Shown: positions 10,440 through 16,351 of the stretch, in pieces
Layout of the letters: each line of letters opens with the position of its first letter
Numbering within the stretch: position 1 is the first letter of the stretch
Origin: Clarireedia homoeocarpa
Lineage: Eukaryota > Ascomycota > Leotiomycetes > Helotiales > Rutstroemiaceae
Length of the DNA: 16,351 bases
NCBI GenBank assembly: GCA_001465935.1
Contig: LNKV01000185.1
Span: forward strand, 1-16,351
Direction of reading: 5' to 3'
Made by a program: the position numbers and the translations under genes
Notes under the pieces: model-generated
The model's input: the letters and a program-made list of their open reading frames with translations, nothing else
Database searches by the model: none
What the model was told of the DNA's origin: nothing

Positions 10440-11868
10440 TAATCGTTATTATAACTTTTTTAAAAAAAAGTAATAAAGAAGTAATTAAATTAACTATTAA
10501 TTATAATAGTCTTTTCTTAGTTATTATTTTCTTTAAATTATTTTATTAAAATAGTTTAATCTTTTTTTTAATTTATTTAATTTTAGTAATATTAAATCTT
10601 TCTTTAATTAGTTTATTCTTTAATATTTCTTTTAACTAATTATAATCTTTTAGTTTCTATATATATCTATTCTCTAGATTAGAGAATTAATTCTTTAAAT
10701 AATATAGATAAATCTTATTTTCTTTTTTAATTAGTTTATTTTTATTTTTTTAAGATTTAGATTTAAATTTATCTTTTTTATTTAAAATAGTCTTTAATCT
10801 TATAATATTTTTTACAAGAATTATTATTATAAAAATACTTTTTTCTTTAAGTTTATAAGATTTATTAGTTAATTAGATAGCGAGAATAATATTTACTTAA
10901 TTTAAAGTTAAAATTGATAGATTTAACTATTAATTTATAATAATATATTTTAGTTCTTTATTTATTTAAATTAGTTTAATTTTAATTTTTATTATTTTCA
11001 AGAAAGTAGTTATAATAATTATCTTTTTTATTTTATTTAACTAATATATATAGACTTTATTATAAATTATATTCTACCTCTTATATTAATTACTTAAAGA
11101 TATTTAACTATATTATATTTAGTTAAGTATATTAATATATTCTCTTTAAATATTAGTTAAAATTATTAATTTATAAAATATAAAGTAAATCTTAAGAGAA
11201 TAAATAGTATTATATAAAGTAATATTATTAAAGTTAGTATTATAAAGATTATAATTAATAAAGAAATTAATATTTATAATTATAATAATCTATATATAGA
11301 TATCTTTAAAAACTTTATAATAAATATTATATTTAGTTTTTTTATTTTAGAATTATTTCTACAAAGTTATAAAATCCTCGCGAATATCTTAAATTAATAG
11401 ATACTTCGATTTTAAATAATCTTTTATATCTATATTCTTTTTATTAGTTCTATTTATCTTAATATTATAATTAGTAAATAATTAAATATATAATTTATCT
11501 CTTAGTTAGTATATAAAAGATAATTTTAATAAAAACTAAGTAAACTAATCTTTATTAATTAAATTATTAAATTAAATATTAACTAGTAATCTGATTAGTT
11601 TTTTATAGATATTAAGATTAATTAGATATTATATTCCTTTAACTTAATATTATTATTTGAATTCTAGAAATTATATTATTTATTATTATTAAATAGTAAG
11701 TTTAATATTATTAATTATTTCGAATTAAAATATAATAATTACTAAGATTAGAAGAATAAGAAAAAATAATTAATAGATATAAGAAAGTATTTAAAAAAGT
11801 AGTTTTTTAAATAAATAAGTAGATAGTTTTTCTATATAATAAAATAAATATTAGATTAGATTTATAAC
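10440..11868 (-). pseudogene. gag region of element B by position
   Basis: This lies between the 5' LTR and the protease, where gag is expected, and is colinear with 1-1596 of element A. The minus-strand frame running into the protease is Lys-rich (for example about 10561-10740), with scattered TAA/TAG. A CCHC zinc knuckle is not certain: a Y-L-Y-Y segment near 10695-10710 could be a mutated CxxC, but this is a guess. The length (about 1.4 kb) suits a Copia Gag. No start codon can be assigned. Confidence 0.5.
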
Positions 11869-12168
11869 TATTATAATTTAAATAATAACTAGATATATAA
11901 TAGTAATAAAAATATAAATTGATTCTTCTCTCTTTTCTTAAGATTCTTAATCTTATTTATAAAATTTAGTAAAAGTTCTAAATTAAGAAAAGTAATTTTA
12001 TCTAATTCTATAATTTATAAAAGAAATATAAATAAAAGTTATAATATATTAATAAAGGTTCTAAGTAATATACTAAGATTAGTTTATAAAAGCTAACTAT
12101 ATATATACTCGATTAAATAATCAATTCCACTTTATAATTATATATACTATATAGATCTTTCCGTGATA
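11869..12168 (-). repeat. 5' LTR of element B (300 bp, with 61-bp deletion)
   Basis: Third copy of the family LTR. Its right end keeps ccgtgata, one change from the inferred TGACA terminus, and this fixes the border at 12168. Compared with 1597-1956 it lacks about 61 bp. The missing stretch in the full copy is bordered by direct repeats of aagat, of which one remains here, so slippage or short-repeat recombination removed it. The retained cc, gtg and ccac show that RIP was incomplete at this end. Confidence 0.8.
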
Positions 12169-13152
12169 AAATATCTTTAAAATATAAATTATAATAAAAA
12201 GAGATTTAAAATAAAAGAATAATAATAAAATTTATATAATAATATTAATAGTTTAAACTTTTTAAATAATAATTATTATTATTATAGTTTTTAGACTAAA
12301 AATAAAATAGTATAATATTATAAATATATTTATAAATACTTTAATATAAAAGTTAGTTTATTATAAATTTTTATTTAGATTCGAATAAAAAAACTAACTT
12401 TTTAAAATATTTAAAATTCTTTATAATTTCAAAACTTTATTTTATTTATAATATTATTATCTTATTATAACTTTAAAAGAATTTAAATTATATTAAGTTT
12501 TAAATATAAATTACTTTTTTTAAAATAATTAGTTTATTTTCTTATTCTTTATTAATAATATTATAATAGTTTATTATCTAATATATATTATAAGAATAAA
12601 GTTTTTTAAAAGATAACTAATATTAAAATTCGAGATTTATAAAATTAATCTATTATAATATTTCTTAAAAATAAGAATTATATAATATAAAAATAAAAAT
12701 AAAATCTTCTTTATTTAAAACTTATATATTAATAAACTTACTAAATATTTTAAAGTCGAATTAAAATATTATTTTATATTATTATTAATAAAAAATCTTA
12801 TCAAGAATATAAAATAGATATTAATTAGTTAAATTAAAGAATATTAATATAAAGTAAGAAACTTAATATATATAATAATTATTATATAACTAGATATTAT
12901 AATAATAATATCTAAATTAACTAAATATTAATAAAACTTATTAATTAATTATATCTAGATAGTAAATTACTATCTTAAATATTTTATTAATATAAAATAT
13001 TTAACTTTAGTTTTTAATAATAATATTAATAATAATTCAATCTTTATTATAATAAATAATATTATATATATAAATAACTTAGATATAAAATATAATTCTA
13101 ATAATTTCTATTTTAAGTTTTATAAAGAGTTAGTATATTATAAAACTATTAT
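12169..13152 (+). pseudogene. second Copia RT-RNase H fragment, plus strand
   Basis: A plus-strand frame (phase fixed by codon 12179-12181) reads as Copia RT from just after the KAR-LVV strand. It starts with IIIKRDLK (native VVRGDLQ) at about 12188. It then shows YNIINIFINT (native YD-VNAF-NA) near 12310, ILYNFKT (YGLK) near 12415 and FFINNIIIVYY at 12545-12577, equal to F-YVDDI with both Asp as Asn. Thumb and linker motifs follow. RNase H begins near 13030: NNIIYINNLDIKYNSNNFYFKFY matches SDASYADD-DTR-SS-GY-F-L, ending in YYKT near 13150. It is cut at the left by the LTR at 12168 and at the right by the foldback element. Reading order and details differ from element B, so it is another family. 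Confidence 0.82.
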
Positions 13153-13153
13153 A

Positions 13154-13364
13154 ACGAGACTATTAGTTAAGATACTAAATAACTTTAAAATTAATAATTA
13201 TAGAATTAAAAGGATTATAAAGATCCGAAGGTTTATATATAAAAAGAGATTATATATTTAATTATATATATACTAATATATATTTATATACTTAATATCT
13301 AACTCACTTTTATAAAAGTTATATTCTTATATAGTATCGTGATAATTTAGTTAGAATCATTATA
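13154..13364 (+). repeat. left inverted arm of foldback element
   Basis: Begins acgagactattag just after the RNase H reading stops making sense. It pairs with 13767-13979. It contains an AT-only middle (about 13235-13300) and a conserved inner end (gataatttagttagaatcattata). Confidence 0.85.
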
Positions 13365-13766
13365 GTTATAAAGTAAAAAATAGTTATAATCTCGAGTATA
13401 AAAGTAGAACTCTTAGTATTATTATTAATAATAAAGGAATTTATTTAATAAAAGTAATTCTTCGAAAATATCAATTTCGACTTAGAATATAACCTAAATA
13501 TCTAATATAATAATATATAAATAATCTAGTTTCTTTAAATAAAGACTTTATAACTATTAACTAAGTTAAAGTATATTAATATATATTTATATTAACTTCG
13601 ATAAGAAACTTAAATTAGAAGGATCGTTATAAAATAGATTCTAATTAGAGATATAATCGCGGATAGTTTTATAAAGTTATTACTAATATAGAAATATATT
13701 ATTTTTATTAAACAACTCGGTCTTTAAAATATTAAAGATATAATCACGAATCTGAAATCAATATCC

Positions 13767-13979
13767 TATAATAATTCTAACTAAATTATTACGATATTAT
13801 ATAAAGATATAACCTTTTTAGAAGTAAGTTAGATATCAAGTATATATTAGTATATATTAGTATATATATAATATAATATATAATTACTTTTTATATATAA
13901 GTCTTTAGACTCTTATAATCCTTTTAACTCTATAATTATTAATTTTAAAATTATTTAATATTTTTATTAACAATCTTGT
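13767..13979 (-). repeat. right inverted arm of foldback element
   Basis: Reverse complement of 13154-13364 with mostly transition differences and a few transversions or slips in the AT-only middle. The inner end starts tataataattctaactaaat at 13767. Confidence 0.85.
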
Positions 13980-14039
13980 TATATTATTAATAACTTACTT
14001 ATTCTTTTAATTATATTAATAATTATCTAAATAATATTA

Positions 14040-15860
14040 ATATTTAATCTCTTCTTATCTTTAAATCTCTTTTTTAAAGATTCTTTAAATAATAGAAATA
14101 AACCTATTCCGGCCTCACCGATATATAATATTACTCTCTAATACTTTTTAAATTATCTATTCTATATAGTCTCTAAAAACTTATTATAATAATATATCGA
14201 ATATCTCTCTAACTTTAAAATAGAGGCTAGTTAAATTGTTTTATATCGACTAAGTAAGTAAGTTTACTTTCTTATAATACTTTATAAAGTATTATTATTA
14301 TTCTCGATACTTAGTTTAATACTCAAGATACTTTTAAAGCTAACTAAGTAATATTTTAAGTTATATATTAAATAAGAGATAAGTTCTTTTTAAACTCTTA
14401 TTAATAATCTCTTTTTTTTATATAACTCTTTATAATTTAATAAAACTATTTAGTATTATCTATATCTTTTTTACTTTAATTTAATTAAAATATAGATATT
14501 AGCGATTAAGGTAATTATCGATATTAAAGTAAAAGTAAAGGAAAAGTAATTTAAAAAGCTTCTTTAATTATATTATTTACTAATTTAATAATTATATTAA
14601 TAGTCTAAATAATAGAGATATAAACTTAATTCTAAATATAACTAATAGTTTAAAATACTAAGTATATTATACTAATAGATTAAATTAAAAAATAATTATT
14701 ATTTTAACTAATAATTAAATATAATTTATTTAGTACCTTTTAGTTATTATCTCTATATTAATTATATAGTTTGTAATTACTTACTTCTTTATATTAAAAT
14801 AATATAACTTTAATAATATCTAACTATATATTATTTAAGATTCTATATTTAACTAATAAGCTTTTTAATAGAAAAAAGTCTATTATTTAATTATAAAGAA
14901 AGTTTATTATAAATCGAATTAGTTAATATAAATATAGTTTTGTTAATAATAATATTAAATATTTATTTATATTAAACTAATTAAAAGGTTTAGTTCTTGA
15001 ATATTATAAAGAATTATATATTTAAGATAATATTATATCTAAATAAATAATCAATAAAATAACCAACTTCTTAATAAATCTAGTTAAATATTAGTATATC
15101 TAAAATATATATATATATTTTATCTAGCTCGAAAACTAACTTTTTAAACTCTTCTATTAATAGTTCGAGTTTCTAGCTAATATTATTAATAAGATTAACT
15201 TAAAAGATAAATATTAAAATCTTATTAGGAAATTAAATAATAATTATCGAATATATTCACTTATAGATTATTTTAGAAACAAGGATTATAAAGTCGATAT
15301 ATAAGTATTTTAATACTTAGATATAAATAATACTAGTATTATAATAAATAAATAAGTCTAATAAGTTTCTATTAAAATAGTAGCGATTATAATAAACTAT
15401 TAAAATTAAACTATTATTTATATTAAAAGTTAGTAAATACTTTAAAACTAATTTAATATTCTTACTATTACTCTATTTATATAGTTACCTTTATTTACTA
15501 ATATATTATATTATTTCTCCTCTAACTAAAAAGCTACTTTATTAGTTAATAACTTTACTTAAAGCTCTCTCTCTTTTGTTCTCGCTCGAGCTTAGACTCT
15601 ATACTATATAATAAATAAAATTAAATATAAGTTTTATAAAGATATAATAAAGAAAATAAAAAAAAAATAATATTCTAACTAAAGTTTAGATTAAAGTTGT
15701 AATTTATATAAAGTAATTGAAAGTAGATTAAATAAAAGATAGTATTTAAATAAAGACTTCTTTTTAAATAGTTTAAGAGATATAAAATACTTAGATTTAA
15801 TTAAACTAATAAGTAGAAACTATATAATAATATTATATAAATTAGTAAAAAGTAATATTT
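14040..15860 (+). pseudogene. possible degraded gag upstream of protease
   Basis: A plus-strand reading from about 14230 to 14450 is relatively coherent (about 14325-14400 reads DTF-KAN-VIF followed by IRDKFF). This resembles the middle of Gypsy-type Gag, where a W-x(5)-KL segment sits. From about 15500 to 15860 one plus-strand frame has few stops and reads as a basic, Ser/Pro-like to Lys-rich stretch (SSLSFVLARA near 15560-15590). I could not hold one frame between these parts, and about 14500-15300 shows nothing I recognise. A zinc knuckle was not found. Confidence 0.35.
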
Positions 15861-15877
15861 TCTATTAAACTAAAACT

Positions 15878-16185
15878 CTTATTAACTCCGAAGTAAATAA
15901 TTTTATATTAATTAATATTTCTTTTTTTTAATAACTTTATTATAATCTTAAGTTTATAATTAAATATTTAAAAATACTTTTATAAGTTAAGAGATATAAT
16001 AACTAGAGTAAGCTTTTAATTATCTATTATATTTTAATAAACTTTATAATTAATAGTTATATCTAATTATTTACTTTTTTTCTAATTACCTATTTAGATA
16101 TATATATAATAATATTAAGATATAAATAGTTTATTAAGAATCGAGTATTAGTCGATTATATCTAAAAACGTTTTATTTAGTTTAA
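15878..16185 (+). pseudogene. retroviral-type aspartic protease remnant (Gypsy-like)
   Basis: Plus-strand reading LINSEVNNFI at 15878-15907 fits LIDSGA-NFI, the catalytic motif, with Asp read as Asn. The middle is a run of beta-strand-like segments. It ends in IIILRYK-stop-FIKNRVLVDYI at about 16106-16163, which fits the IILG--WL--H-P-IDW motif that closes Gypsy-type proteases. Here Gly reads as Arg and Trp as a stop, both RIP-type changes. About 170 bases after this motif remain in the window, without recognised RT motifs. Native role: processing of Gag-Pol. Confidence 0.55.
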
Positions 16186-16351
16186 AGACTTATCTATCTT
16201 CTAAATATATATAAGAACTTATAATATTAAAGTTTATTTATATAAACTTAAAATAATAAACAAGATCTATTAAGTCGATATAAAATATTAAAACTAAAAA
16301 TTTAACTAGAATAACCTAGACTTAAAAATTTATTAGAAAAAGTTATTTTTT

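Larger units (their letters stand above)
6005..11868 (-). pseudogene. degraded Copia gag-pol polyprotein of element B
   Basis: A single minus-strand frame can be followed from the protease (about 10380) to the end of RNase H (about 6005), with one frame change at the 175-bp duplication unit near 8703-9047. Order of domains: gag by position (about 10440-11868), aspartic protease, GAG-pre zinc region, integrase core, integrase C-terminal part, linker (about 7560-8460), RT, RNase H. Many Gln/Trp/Arg positions are TAA/TAG, and the RT active-site Asp pair reads as Asn. A native product would have processed itself, copied element RNA in cytoplasmic particles and inserted the DNA into the genome. 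Confidence 0.85.
2410..12168 (-). mobile_element. Ty1/Copia retrotransposon B, near full length, RIP-inactivated
   Basis: Two LTRs bound a minus-strand interior in which protease, GAG-pre/zinc region, integrase, RT and RNase H can be read in that order from high to low coordinates. Integrase before RT is the Copia (Pseudoviridae) order and excludes Gypsy. The span of about 9.8 kb is long for a Copia element (typically 5-6 kb), mostly because 3.2 kb lies between RNase H and the 3' LTR. I see no convincing 5-bp target duplication: 2405-2409 is taaaa, 12169-12173 is aaata. The two LTRs also differ by an indel, so the two ends may not derive from one insertion event. All domains carry stops and altered catalytic residues. 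Confidence 0.8.
13154..13979. mobile_element. foldback / MITE-like element with ~212-bp inverted arms
   Basis: The left arm (13154-13364) and the reverse complement of the right arm (13767-13979) match along their whole length, mostly with transition differences. Outermost bases are acgagac on the left and gtcttgt-like (cttgt) on the right. A TA dinucleotide borders each side (13152-13153 and 13980-13981), which would fit a Tc1/mariner-type target duplication. TA is so common here that this is weak evidence. The core at 13365-13766 (402 bp) holds more C/G and more CA and TG than its surroundings and has no recognisable ORF. Size and form suit a non-autonomous TIR element. An inverted duplication of another repeat is the alternative. 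Confidence 0.65.
1..16351. other. RIP-mutated AT-rich heterochromatic block
   Basis: The whole window is A/T-dominated, with CpA and TpG nearly missing on both strands and TpA in great excess. C survives mainly before T, G or C. Where the window holds two or three copies of one sequence (LTRs, the gag/protease repeat, the 170-bp duplication, the foldback arms), the differences are mostly C/T or G/A transitions. RIP, known in Pezizomycotina, converts C to T in duplicated DNA with strong CpA preference, which explains this pattern. Translated frames show the expected scars: Gln, Trp and Arg positions become TAA/TAG, and Asp positions become Asn. TGA stops are rare because TpG is depleted. Mitochondrial or protist DNA is less likely because all recognisable coding matches LTR retrotransposons with transition-only divergence. 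Confidence 0.93.
13982..16351 (+). mobile_element. probable Ty3/Gypsy-type element, 5' half, runs off right edge
   Basis: Plus-strand readings to the right of the foldback element end in a segment that fits a Gypsy-type aspartic protease (see 15878-16185). RT, RNase H and integrase should follow off the window. I could not find its 5' LTR or primer-binding site with confidence. The region is RIP-mutated, with a short C/G-rich island at 14107-14121 (attccggcctcaccg). The family assignment rests on the protease pattern alone. Confidence 0.5.

Noticed and set aside
13230..13300. tRNA or structured RNA gene from the strong inverted pairing
   Set aside because: The pairing is part of 212-bp arms with RIP-type differences and has no tRNA boxes; it fits a transposon terminal repeat better.
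13030..14100. RNase H of the plus-strand Copia resuming after the foldback element
   Set aside because: Joining 13153 to 13982 in any frame does not give the expected RNase H motifs that follow, so a simple insertion into RNase H is not shown.
1..16351. A genome using TAA/TAG as Gln codons (ciliate-like code), suggested by stops falling at Gln positions
   Set aside because: Stops also replace Trp and Arg, catalytic Asp become Asn, and duplicate copies differ by transitions only. RIP explains all of these; a code change does not.
1..16351. Mitochondrial, apicoplast or Plasmodium-type AT-rich DNA
   Set aside because: No organellar genes, tRNAs or rRNAs were seen. The readable content is Copia/Gypsy pol with strong CpA/TpG depletion, which points to RIP in a fungal nuclear genome.

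Overview
The window looks like a nuclear AT-isochore of a filamentous ascomycete (Pezizomycotina) made of degraded retrotransposons. Three things support this. By eye G+C is only about 10-15%. CpA and TpG are almost absent while TpA dominates, and the remaining C sits mainly in CpT, CpG and CpC. Repeated copies inside the window differ almost only by C/T and G/A transitions. This is the signature of repeat-induced point mutation (RIP). In-frame stops are nearly all TAA/TAG, sitting where Gln, Trp or Arg would be expected. I found no intact host gene, tRNA, rRNA or CRISPR array. No genus can be named from this.

Layout. (1) 1-1956: the 5' part of a minus-strand Ty1/Copia element (element A), running off the left edge and ending in an LTR at 1597-1956. 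(2) 1957-2409: unidentified spacer. (3) 2410-12168: a second member of the same family (element B), also minus strand. It has LTRs at 2410-2775 and 11869-12168, and a recognisable but dead polyprotein in the order gag, protease, GAG-pre/zinc region, integrase, reverse transcriptase, RNase H, read from high to low coordinates and ending near 6005. About 3.2 kb with no recognised domain lies between RNase H and the 3' LTR. A 170-bp tandem duplication with a single N at its junction interrupts the integrase C-terminal part. (4) 12169-13152: the RT-RNase H part of a different Copia element on the plus strand, cut off at both ends. (5) 13154-13979: a foldback element with arms of about 212 bp and a core that looks less mutated, flanked by TA dinucleotides. 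(6) 13982-16351: probable 5' half of a Ty3/Gypsy-type element on the plus strand, with a protease-like segment at about 15878-16185; it continues past the right edge.

Nothing here is likely to make a functional protein. The genes are fossils of transposition machinery inactivated by RIP, and the block probably persists as heterochromatin (inference). The points most worth a second look are the extra 3.2 kb inside the Copia element, the frame-breaking duplication with the N, the foldback element, and the mismatch of flanks around element B.
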